The notes under the pieces were generated by a model. It searched no databases, was not told the origin of the DNA, and saw only the letters and a program-made list of their open reading frames with translations. A stretch of DNA of 64,000 nucleotides, from positions 372,001 through 436,000 of the forward strand of contig CAVVVP010000010.1 of assembly GCA_963751695.1 (NCBI GenBank). The letters are read 5' to 3'. A program made the translations under genes and the position numbers. How positions within the stretch are numbered: the first letter of the stretch is position 1; every line of letters begins with the position of its first letter. Positions 57,574 to 64,000 of this stretch are shown here, piece after piece. This DNA comes from SZUA-22 sp963751695. Its GTDB lineage: Bacteria > Bacteroidota > Ignavibacteria > Ignavibacteriales > Melioribacteraceae.

Positions 57574-57646
57574 GAATTACAATACAGATTAACAAATTCG
57601 ACCAATTATTAGCTATTATTTGGGCCAAAAACGTAAAAAAGCATAA

Positions 57647-57691
57647 GACTCATAATCAGAGGGTCCGGGGTTCGAGTCCCTGTCGGCCCAC
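57647..57691 (+). repeat. attachment-site direct repeat, right copy
   Basis: Identical 45 bases to the tRNA 3' part. Upstream it keeps a GGGCC and a GCAT at shortened spacing, but no D-arm, so it is not a working tRNA gene. It marks the right end of the first island and possibly the left end of a second. Confidence 0.88.
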
Positions 57692-57716
57692 GAAAATAAG
57701 CTAAAAACAAAAGAAA

Positions 57717-57741
57717 GCGCCTGACTTCAGGCGTTTTTTTT
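57717..57741 (+). terminator. rho-independent terminator beside the right attachment copy
   Basis: CGCCTGA pairs with TCAGGCG and is followed by eight T. Placed 26 bases after the partial tRNA, it could be the tRNA gene's original terminator displaced by the island. Confidence 0.8.
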
Positions 57742-57757
57742 GTTCCACCAAAATTTC

Positions 57758-57831
57758 ACTGTACACCTACTGTACAATAAACGACAAGTATATCTGAATA
57801 CTTCAGATTAAATTAAAAATTAATTGTACAG
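57758..57831. repeat. three CTGTACA repeats between attachment site and recombinase
   Basis: ACTGTACA occurs at 57758 and 57769 in direct orientation, and TTGTACAG at 57824 inverted. Their place between the attachment repeat and the recombinase gene suggests recombinase arm sites or an operator. No protein is encoded in 57700-57905. Confidence 0.45.
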
Positions 57832-57909
57832 AAATCTACAAAATTATTCGTTCGATTTCGAATAATATTGAGATTTTAGAGGGGGAAAAACTCAAGTGAA
57901 TCAAAATAT

Positions 57910-58863
57910 TTATGCAACTTTTAAATGATCGATTGCATCTTGAAGAGACTTAAGATTAACATGGCTATAAATTTCGGTAGTGACTATACTTGAATGACCA
58001 AGTAATTCCTTGATCGTTATAATTGGAACTCCCTTTATAGCGAGGTGAGATGCAAAACTATGTCGGAGGGTGTGAAAGTGTATATCTTCATTTAATTGAG
58101 CCTTTCTACAAGATTTTTTAAAATATCTCGAAACATAGTTCCCATCATATGGAAACCCATTTTCTTTAGAAAATACATATACATCTTCAGCATTGTATAT
58201 TACCCTATCATTTTTCAGACTCTCTAGAAGATCTTTGCTTATTGGGATGATTCTTTGTTTATTTGATTTCGTCTTAAACTTGTCATCCCCAATTGTTATT
58301 ATCTTCTCATCTAGGTCTATGTTCTGCCACCTTATGTTCACAATCTCTCCAAGTCTACAACCAGTATTGAATGCAAAGATAAAAATTGATTTCATTTTTT
58401 CAGATTCAGTATTCTTTAATATACTTTGAAATTCTATTTGATCTATAAAGACTAGTTTTGTTTGTTGAGACTTTTTAAATTTAACTTTCTGAAATGGATT
58501 TGAAGAAATATGCCCCCATTCTAATGCAATGTTAAATGCTGCTTTCAAAGTTCTGAGATAAACTGGAAATCCTTTTGGAGCAAGTTGCATTATATAAGCT
58601 TTAAATTCTTCTACATTTTTCTTAGTTATTTGAACAAGCAACCTTTCTTCACCAAAGAAATTAGAAAGATGTTTCATTGCAAGACCAACTGATTCAAGAT
58701 ATTTTTTTGAGAATGTAATTCTTATATAGTTAGAATACTCATTTGAGAATTTGTAGATAGTAATTGCACTTTCAAGATCCTCCTTCTTTTTCTTCTCTAC
58801 ATTTTCTAGAAGAGTTTTTAGACTTGTTAGTTCTTCAAGTGAATAATTTTCAATTTTTGATAT
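57910..58863 (-). pseudogene. tyrosine recombinase (integrase), N-terminus removed by IS481 insertion
   Basis: The catalytic domain is complete: first Arg in NTGCRLGEIVNI, HTLRHSFASHL, ELLGHSS and the nucleophile Tyr in TTEIYSHVN. Upstream the frame continues through a core-binding domain (KIENYSLEELTSLKTLL, NYIRITFSKKYLESVG) to the IS boundary at 58863, with no start codon. ATG 58677 would give only 255 residues and cut into the core-binding domain. The arm-binding N-terminus is missing on the far side of the IS. Probably inactive, or at best a truncated product. Confidence 0.85.
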
Positions 58864-59855
58864 GTCAGAACCTCTTGGACAGTTTTTAGTAAATTCTTAT
58901 AGATAATTTAGGAGAACTAAGAATGAACCAAGAAGTTAAAGATGAACTCGATCTTAGGAGAAAAATTAAGATATTGAAGTTCATAGAAACGTTTGGGAAT
59001 GTATCGAGAGAATGTAAGGAATTTGGAATACCTAGATCATCATATTATGTCTGGAAAAAGAAATATGAAACTGGAGGAGAAGCTGAGTTAAAGAGGAAAA
59101 AGCCGATTCCTAAAACCCATCCTAATCAAACACCTAGAGAAGTAGTAGATAAAATTTTAGATCTAAGAAAGACATACAATCTTGGACCTCAAAGAATATC
59201 CTGGTATCTAGAACGTTACCATGGGATGAAAACTTCTGCTTCTACGGTTTATAGAACACTGGTAAAGAATGGAGAGAGTAAGCTAGCTAAGAGTGTTTCA
59301 AAGAGAACTGTCCATACAAAACGTTACCAGAAAAAGGTTCCAGGGCACCATATACAAGTAGATGTTAAGTTTCTTTGGTTAATAGATCAATCAGGAAGAA
59401 GAGTACGTCGATTTCAGTATACTGCTATAGATGATGCTACAAGAATAAGAGCTTTGAGGATTTATGATAAGCATACACAGAAGAACGCGATAAACTTTGT
59501 TGATTATGTAGTAGAAAAGTTTCCCTTTCGCATTCATACAATCCGTACTGATAGAGGCCATGAATTTCAAGCACAATTTCATTGGCATGTTGAGGATAAG
59601 GGCATACAACATAACTATATTAAACCCAGATCTCCTCAATTGAATGGTAAGGTGGAAAGATCACATAGAACCGACAAGGATGAGTTCTATCAGCTTTTAA
59701 CCTATACAGATGATGTAAATCTTAATAAGAAATTGAATGAATGGGAAAATTTTTATAATTTTAGTCGACCACATGCTGCTTTTGATGGGAAGACACCTTA
59801 TGAGATGTTAAGTTCTTTACTCAAAAAATAAGTCTTTTGTCCATGAGGTAGTGAA
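58864..59855 (+). mobile_element. IS481-family insertion sequence
   Basis: About 992 bp. The ends are imperfect inverted repeats (left GTCAGAACCTCTTGGACA, right inward-reading TTCACTACCTCATGGACA). ATAT on both sides could be the target duplication, though the context is AT-rich. The flanks do not rejoin into one reading frame, so the insertion may have come with a deletion. It contains one transposase gene. Confidence 0.7.
58923..59831 (+). CDS. IS481-family transposase
   Basis: The 302-residue transposase has an N-terminal helix-turn-helix (VSRECKEFGIPRSSYYVWKK) and an rve/DDE core with D147 (HIQVDVKF), D210 (IRTDRGHEF) and E245 (NGKVERSHRT). It ends in YNFSRPHAAFDGKTPYEML. It is intact, and GGAGAA lies just before the ATG, so the element may still be active. 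Confidence 0.92.
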   Translation: MNQEVKDELDLRRKIKILKFIETFGNVSRECKEFGIPRSSYYVWKKKYETGGEAELKRKKPIPKTHPNQTPREVVDKILDLRKTYNLGPQRISWYLERYHGMKTSASTVYRTLVKNGESKLAKSVSKRTVHTKRYQKKVPGHHIQVDVKFLWLIDQSGRRVRRFQYTAIDDATRIRALRIYDKHTQKNAINFVDYVVEKFPFRIHTIRTDRGHEFQAQFHWHVEDKGIQHNYIKPRSPQLNGKVERSHRTDKDEFYQLLTYTDDVNLNKKLNEWENFYNFSRPHAAFDGKTPYEMLSSLLKK

Positions 59856-60028
59856 ATATCACACAAAGGATATTCAGTTTCTGTATAGGACTTGTTCAAT
59901 GTCTCTGTAAAGTTATCCTCTTGTTTCGATAGCCAATGCTCTGAATTTATCAGTTTATTCTGACTTGAAGGTTGAGAAAATGTTGGAGAGCAAAATATAA
60001 TCAACAAGAGTAGAATAGATATTTTCAT
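59856..60028 (-). pseudogene. exported protein truncated by the IS481 element
   Basis: Start ATG 60028 is preferred because GGAGG lies five bases before it; an ATG at 60040 precedes that site. A signal peptide (MKISILLLLIIFCSPTFSQ) and about 38 native residues (NSEHWLSKQEDNFTETLNKS) follow. The frame then runs into the IS end and stops. It is driven by module copy B. The lost C-terminus prevents identification. Confidence 0.65.
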
Positions 60029-60061
60029 AATATCCTCCATTTCTAATCTTGATTATTAGAC

Positions 60062-60195
60062 ACCTTGAGAGAAGCTCAATAATTGAGGAGAAGAGAAAAA
60101 TTCAGTACTATATTCTGAATGTTTCCCTCAAGGAAGAATACAATAACATAAGGGAAAAGGATGGTCGTGTCAAATTAATTCGATTGCTACTGGCA
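60062..60195 (-). repeat. promoter/leader module, copy B
   Basis: Minus strand: GCAATCG upstream block, TTGACA, 17 bases, TATGTT. Then a leader in which CCTTGAGGGAAAC pairs with GCTTCTCTCAAGG, enclosing two hairpins (ATTCAG/CTGAAT and CTCAA/TTGAG). It lies 34 bases upstream of the truncated exported protein. Hairpin sequences differ from copy A while pairing is kept. Confidence 0.72.
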
Positions 60196-60245
60196 AGTAA
60201 AAAAAATTAAAAATTATTTTGCAGTGTTTGTGCGACCTATTACCC

Positions 60246-60372
60246 AATCCCATCCACCCCCAAAAGGGATTCGGTTGAGAAAACTCGTTGAGTTTTGTTC
60301 TAGACTTTCAAACATGTTAAGATCGTGGATGGTCTTGTGCCCCTACCTCCTAGCATACTGCATAGTATGCTA
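60246..60372 (+). promoter_or_regulatory. structured leader upstream of the 94-residue protein
   Basis: In order: AATCCC/GGGATT (14-base loop), AAAACTC/GAGTTTT (3-base loop), then a perfect inverted repeat TAGCATACT/AGTATGCTA (4-base spacer) at 60351-60372, which ends 32 bases before the start codon. The last could be an operator or RNA hairpin. The gene then has a strong AGAGGAGG ribosome site. Confidence 0.5.
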
Positions 60373-60404
60373 ACCATTCAATCATAATTTAAGAGGAGGT
60401 TGTC

Positions 60405-60689
60405 ATGACTTTTAAGCTGTATTATAAGCGATTTCTAGACGGAATCAATAAACCAGTAATTTGTTCCAAGAATGATGATTACCATCTAGTTGATTTTAGT
60501 ATTCTCAAAGCTGATGCTGGAAACGCATTAGATCCCAATAAACCAAGTCATATCAATAAGGCTAAAGAAGTAGTACTGAAGTCTAATGGTGGAAAACATG
60601 TAAGCTTTAAAGATTGCTACACTGGTGATTCTACGATCACTTGGAATTTTACCGTGAATGTCGCTGAGGACGGTACAATTACATTCTAA
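60405..60689 (+). CDS. unknown 94-residue protein
   Basis: The start is set by AGAGGAGG six bases upstream. The protein has no signal peptide or membrane helix. It is beta-rich and has two Cys (PVICSKND and FKDCYTGD). Blocks include YYKRFLDGINKPVI and a C-terminus STITWNFTVNVAEDGTITF. I do not recognise the family. It stands alone between minus-strand genes and has an elaborate leader. Its isolation and compact fold would suit an accessory-element protein; function is unknown. Confidence 0.6.
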   Translation: MTFKLYYKRFLDGINKPVICSKNDDYHLVDFSILKADAGNALDPNKPSHINKAKEVVLKSNGGKHVSFKDCYTGDSTITWNFTVNVAEDGTITF

Positions 60690-60860
60690 TTAGCCCCTTA
60701 TGTTATACTTCACACATATATCACACACTTTTGTTCGTTACACAAAATCAACTTAACTGTAATCCGTCAACTGATAATTGATCAGTCAGCTTACATTATT
60801 TAAACTCGGCACAAAGAAATAATTGGACGGTAAATCCTTTCATTTAGGAAGATGTGGAAT

Positions 60861-61877
60861 CTACTTTCTTACAGCTAATACATGTTTCTTAAGCCCAAAC
60901 CATGAGCCCAAGCAAACAAGATCGTCTTCTATAGAATCGTGTGCTAGATAATTCTTTTGTTTGTTATGATTGAATCTCGAAATGTAATACTGTCTCCCAA
61001 GCCAGATCTTATATCCATCGTTGGAGATGAGCAGAGAGTTCTCTTCCCCTTCTAAAAGTCCAATACTATCTGCCCATTCTTCAATGTTCGTACTGAGTTT
61101 CAATATCTCGTTCCAGTCTGCTAATCTATATTTATCGCCGAACTCCTTTCTTATCATCTGATCCAAATCTTCTTTTTCGTTATACTTTTCTGAAGTGATT
61201 TTGAAATCGCTGGCATGTAAGGTTCGTCCGGTCACAATATCCTCTTGCTTTTTGATATAGCTGTGCCACTCCCTCATAGAGTCTGTTTCTCCAATGATTT
61301 CAGAAGGATGAAACCAACCGACCAGATCTGGGCGACAATTTGTGTATCCCGCCATCCATCGGCCATCCCCCCAGCGCGGATAGTCTGCCTTTTGACCTAT
61401 TCGCATCCCAAAATGAATATGCGAAACCATGGTATAACACTCCTCCGCTTCACCGATGTAGGCAATCAGTTCCCCTTTTTTCACTTCGCCTAAACTCTTT
61501 TTCAATCTGCTGGGGCTAAGATGACCGTACAGCGAATAAACATTCTCGACCGGATGGTCAATGATGATCAACCCGCCATACCCACGCGCTTTCGCGGAAT
61601 AACTAATTATTCCATCCCCTATGGCATACACGGGTGTTCCCGGTGGTGCAAAACTGTCTTCAGCGGTATGATGCTTCTCTCCTTTGGGTGGATCTGTATC
61701 AGTCACCGGTATTTCCGGGAAATAGTCATCAAGCGGATACCGGAACGAACTTGTTTCTTTCAATTGTTCTGCATACTCTTGCATCTCACCGCTGTCAAAC
61801 TCGGTTTTCCAACAGCCGTATAATACTATAAGACTGGCGGTAACAAGTCCAATGAAAAGTCTTCTATTAAAGTACAT
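60861..61877 (-). CDS. M23-family peptidase lipoprotein
   Basis: The 338-residue lipoprotein has lipobox LYGC (C22). A LytM/M23 domain follows, with zinc ligands H70 and D74 (KHHTAEDSF), H119 (YSLYGHLS) and H155 (SHIHFGMR). The family cleaves peptide cross-links in peptidoglycan. The C-terminal 130 residues are unassigned. Base composition in 61.2-61.85 kb is visibly richer in GC than its neighbours, suggesting recent arrival. Module copy C lies 161 bases upstream. Confidence 0.85.
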   Translation of the reverse strand: MYFNRRLFIGLVTASLIVLYGCWKTEFDSGEMQEYAEQLKETSSFRYPLDDYFPEIPVTDTDPPKGEKHHTAEDSFAPPGTPVYAIGDGIISYSAKARGYGGLIIIDHPVENVYSLYGHLSPSRLKKSLGEVKKGELIAYIGEAEECYTMVSHIHFGMRIGQKADYPRWGDGRWMAGYTNCRPDLVGWFHPSEIIGETDSMREWHSYIKKQEDIVTGRTLHASDFKITSEKYNEKEDLDQMIRKEFGDKYRLADWNEILKLSTNIEEWADSIGLLEGEENSLLISNDGYKIWLGRQYYISRFNHNKQKNYLAHDSIEDDLVCLGSWFGLKKHVLAVRK

Positions 61878-62038
61878 TTTCGTCTGACCTCACTATTATT
61901 TCATAATAGTCGATTATTAAAAGTACTTCTATACACAGACTAAATACAATTCAATTGTCTCTCTTTGAATGATTGAAAATTGTATTCATCATGTTATTGA
62001 GAGTAACGTCGTGTTATGTTAAGACAATATGTCAGAAT

Positions 62039-62131
62039 GTTTCCCTCAAGGTGGAATAATTATCTTACGATTATAAAGATAACTTAAGGAAAAAGGATGG
62101 TCGTGTCAAATTAATTACGTTTGCTAGTGGC
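62039..62131 (-). repeat. promoter/leader module, copy C
   Basis: Minus strand: GCCACTAGCAAACG, TTGACA, 17 bases, TAAGTT, and CCTTGAGGGAAAC downstream. The leader can pair TTGAGGG with CTCTCAA farther on (around 62006) and holds a GACA/TGTC hairpin. It is upstream of the M23 peptidase gene. Confidence 0.7.
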
Positions 62132-62239
62132 TAAGGACTTTTGACAATTAGTCAGAAGGTATTCTTGGATATTGTTCCAATAATAGAGAATAATAAACAA
62201 GTGATACTATAATTGATACTATTTTGATAATTATTTGTA

Positions 62240-62268
62240 TTGACTTGGGTGGATTCTTTTCATAATTT
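62240..62268 (+). promoter_or_regulatory. promoter of predicted small RNA
   Basis: TTGACT, 17 bases, TAATTT (or CATAAT with 15). It lies directly before the first hairpin of the predicted RNA. Confidence 0.5.
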
Positions 62269-62274
62269 TATTGT

Positions 62275-62364
62275 GTGCCTTCGGGCATCCAATCAAGTTG
62301 GAAAGGTTTTGCCCTCTACCTTTCTGACTTTACCCAGGGAGTAGTGTAATGCTACTCCCTTTTT
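62275..62364 (+). ncRNA. predicted four-hairpin small RNA
   Basis: Four consecutive hairpins fill 90 bases: GTGCC-TTCG-GGCAT (a stable cUUCGg loop), CCAA/TTGG, AAAGGT/ACCTTT, and GGGAGTAG/CTACTCCC followed by TTTTT, a strong terminator. No open frame is present and the next gene converges from the right, so it is not a leader. It does not match a family I know. Expression is unproven. Confidence 0.6.
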
Positions 62365-62446
62365 AATTTATGTCATCAAGAATGATACTAACATTAATTG
62401 TATCACCGTCTTCAAAGTCCTTTAGACAATAATTAGCAGAATATAT

Positions 62447-63442
62447 TTACCCAGCTACACCAGTCAATTCTGATTGTGAAACTACTTTTTGCTCAATCAG
62501 TGATCTGATTGTTATCTCTGTCATTTCACTCATAAACGGAAATTCATATCTGATATCGAGCACATATGCCTTTAACCTCATTTTGATGACTGATCTACTA
62601 TGGTGAATTTCATTTTTGAAGATAACCGAAATGGGTTTGTTCAGATAAACATATTTTGAAACTTGTGCTGCTTTAATTCCAATTTCCCTCACCTTCTGCA
62701 GGTTGATATATGGCGGTAAATATATTTCAGCAACCACTTGACAATTTGCCTCTCCAGAGTTGGCATTTGAAACTGATTTTGTCATTATATCCCCATTAGG
62801 AATACTAACAATTGAGTCATCTGGTGTCACTACTCTCGTGGAACGAAGTCCTATGCTTTTAACTTCACCGTAGTATTCTCCAATTTCAACTTTATCGCCT
62901 ACCTGAAATGGTCTATCAAATAGAGTAATGATACCTCCAAAAATATTTTTAATAATATCTTGTGATGCTAATCCAATAGCGATACCAAGAGATCCCGTAA
63001 CTACAACCAATGACTCGATAGGTGGCGCAAAAATTACTCCCACCACAATAAATATTACAAACGTCCACGATAATATTCTAAATATTGGAATTATACCCTT
63101 GAAACCAATTCTATACCTAGTACTTTTTTCAGAGAGTTTATCAAAAATTTTTGTAGTAAACTTTATAACATAAAAACTGATTATAACAAAAATGATTGCC
63201 CAGATAATTTTACCAGCCGAAAAAATATCAGAAAGTTTTTCCTTAATCTCTCCATCTGGAATTATTTGAGGTATTTGCCTAGCGACGCCAGTTGCAGAAT
63301 CTTCTTTTGTGGAAACGACTTCATCGCTTTTGCTAATCTGTGAGCCATCTTTTATTTCAATAGAAGAGTTTGAATCGACTACCGTTTGACTAAAAGAATA
63401 ACTTAGTGCAATAAAAAACAATATTAAAATCTTTCGAGCCAT
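62447..63442 (-). CDS. mscS: small-conductance mechanosensitive channel (MscS family)
   Basis: The 331-residue protein has a signal peptide (ILFFIALSYSFSQ) and three helices between about 75 and 170. The pore helix is followed by GSLGIAIGLASQDIIKNIFG, and the beta domain shows RPFQVGDKVEIGEYYGEVKS and IPNGDIMTKSVSNAN. It opens on hypo-osmotic membrane stretch. It follows the hypothetical gene by nine bases. Confidence 0.93.
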   Translation of the reverse strand: MARKILILFFIALSYSFSQTVVDSNSSIEIKDGSQISKSDEVVSTKEDSATGVARQIPQIIPDGEIKEKLSDIFSAGKIIWAIIFVIISFYVIKFTTKIFDKLSEKSTRYRIGFKGIIPIFRILSWTFVIFIVVGVIFAPPIESLVVVTGSLGIAIGLASQDIIKNIFGGIITLFDRPFQVGDKVEIGEYYGEVKSIGLRSTRVVTPDDSIVSIPNGDIMTKSVSNANSGEANCQVVAEIYLPPYINLQKVREIGIKAAQVSKYVYLNKPISVIFKNEIHHSRSVIKMRLKAYVLDIRYEFPFMSEMTEITIRSLIEQKVVSQSELTGVAG

Positions 63443-63451
63443 TATATTTCC

Positions 63452-63979
63452 TTAATGAAGTATATTTTTATCTTTAAGTAATTTGATTATTGCTGTATAC
63501 AACTGAAAATTAATTTTATAGTTGCTGCCTCTTTGAAAAATAATTCCATCATCTGATAGAGATGCAAATAGTAATTGACTACTTTTTAGTTCCATGTTGA
63601 ATATTTTTGAATGTTGTTCACAAGATAGGCCATCATGCAATGTTATTGCCATCAGAGTGAATAGCTTTTGATCTGATAAGGCTTTTAGAAACATAAAATC
63701 AAAATCTAGCTCTACAGAGACTTCTATTTGCTCATCGTCTATTTTTAGAATTGATCTGAGCCAATAGAATAATGCAACAGCTATATTATTTGATGTTAAA
63801 TCATTTAAGTTTTCGAAATAAAAATGTTGTAAATATTCATGTTGTTCCGGAGCCGACATTTTTAAGTAAGATTTTTGAGTTTCTATTTCAGGTGAAGGAA
63901 GAAAATGGAGATTGTAACCACTAATATTATGTCTACTAAGAATGATACGTTCTAGTAAATTTTCATCTAGTTCTTTCAA
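63452..63979 (-). CDS. unknown protein upstream of mscS
   Basis: The 175-residue frame starts at a TTG (63979) near the window edge, so a longer gene cannot be excluded. The middle contains LFYWLRSILKIDDEQIEVSV and FTLMAITLHDGLSCEQHSKI; the C-terminal part has a helix-turn-helix feel (SSQLLFASLSDDGIIFQRGS) resembling winged-helix domains. No signal peptide. Likely co-transcribed with mscS. Not recognised. Confidence 0.55.
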   Translation of the reverse strand: MKELDENLLERIILSRHNISGYNLHFLPSPEIETQKSYLKMSAPEQHEYLQHFYFENLNDLTSNNIAVALFYWLRSILKIDDEQIEVSVELDFDFMFLKALSDQKLFTLMAITLHDGLSCEQHSKIFNMELKSSQLLFASLSDDGIIFQRGSNYKINFQLYTAIIKLLKDKNILH

Positions 63980-64000
63980 CTTAATATTAAAAATAAAATA

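Larger units (their letters stand above)
46854..57691. mobile_element. genomic island inserted at the CAT tRNA gene
   Basis: A 10.8-kb segment bounded by the 45-bp repeats. Content differs sharply from the core left of the tRNAs: type IX-secreted proteins, a long surface protein, M6 protease, Fic protein, LuxR-type regulator and transposase/gene remnants. It contains no recombinase of its own. The nearest one lies just beyond the right repeat. No plasmid or phage structural genes are visible. Confidence 0.75.

Noticed and set aside
57622..57691. A second working CAT tRNA gene
   Set aside because: The D-arm and part of the acceptor are absent; only the recombination repeat remains.
50537..62131. 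Integron attC sites or CRISPR repeats for the three-copy module
   Set aside because: Copies are kilobases apart, lack attC core sites and spacer regularity, and contain clear promoter elements.
62275..62364. Retron, tracrRNA or transposon guide RNA for the hairpin cluster
   Set aside because: No reverse transcriptase, Cas or TnpB/IscB gene occurs nearby.
46854..64000. Prophage
   Set aside because: No terminase, portal, capsid or tail genes. The tail-fibre-like repeats belong to an exported Bacteroidota surface protein with a signal peptide.

Overview
The window is AT-rich (roughly one third GC by eye). It looks like a piece of a chromosome from the Ignavibacteria / Bacteroidota-Chlorobi side of the tree. 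The evidence is an alternative complex III operon joined to an A2-type cytochrome oxidase, type IX secretion tails reading NYPNPFNPTT, ribonuclease Y, and a 6S RNA beside zapA. I place it at class level only, by inference.

1 to 46.5 kb is core chromosome, almost all on the minus strand. From right to left it holds: thrS-infC-rpmI-rplT; pheS-pheT; a coiled-coil protein, zapA, a 180-nt 6S RNA and rny; coaE, proline dehydrogenase, tsaD, mltG and an Ig-like lipoprotein; then hutI and a NamZ-type muramidase on the plus strand; glgA, gmhB and envelope proteins; glyA, tatC and a polyprenyl synthase. Next comes a complete aerobic respiratory block (actA-actB-actC-actD-actE-actF, cytochrome c, SCO, oxidase subunits I, III, IV and II, heme O synthase, a membrane-anchored cytochrome c), then prmC, dtd, a metalloenzyme, comEC and murB. 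Quinol oxidation by the Act complex would feed electrons through the small cytochromes to the oxidase. SCO and CtaB mature its copper and heme centres.

Many genes that should be indispensable (murB, tatC, rny, zapA, rplT, infC, thrS, glgA, the act genes) are split by single-base frame changes. The breaks are dense at 12.7-19.2, 28-29.2, 37.7-38.5 and 43.4-46.2 kb, while neighbouring long genes are clean. The simplest reading is indel errors in poorly covered parts of the assembly, so I annotate these as single genes with suspected sequence errors.

Three tRNA genes (Val, Leu, CAT-anticodon Met/Ile2) mark the change to accessory DNA at 46.8 kb. The last 45 bases of the CAT tRNA copy (gene 3' part plus one base) recur perfectly at 57.65 kb. 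They bound a 10.8-kb island carrying type IX-secreted proteins, a large surface protein, an M6 metalloprotease, a Fic protein and an unusual LuxR-type regulator, plus gene remnants. Just outside lies a tyrosine recombinase cut short by an IS481-family element, suggesting a second element stacked at the same site.

The accessory half also holds unexplained structure. A promoter-plus-leader module is repeated three times upstream of exported proteins. TACGTA boxes cluster around the LuxR regulator and the protease/Fic genes. A predicted four-hairpin small RNA has its own promoter and terminator near 62.3 kb. A structured leader precedes an unknown 94-residue protein.
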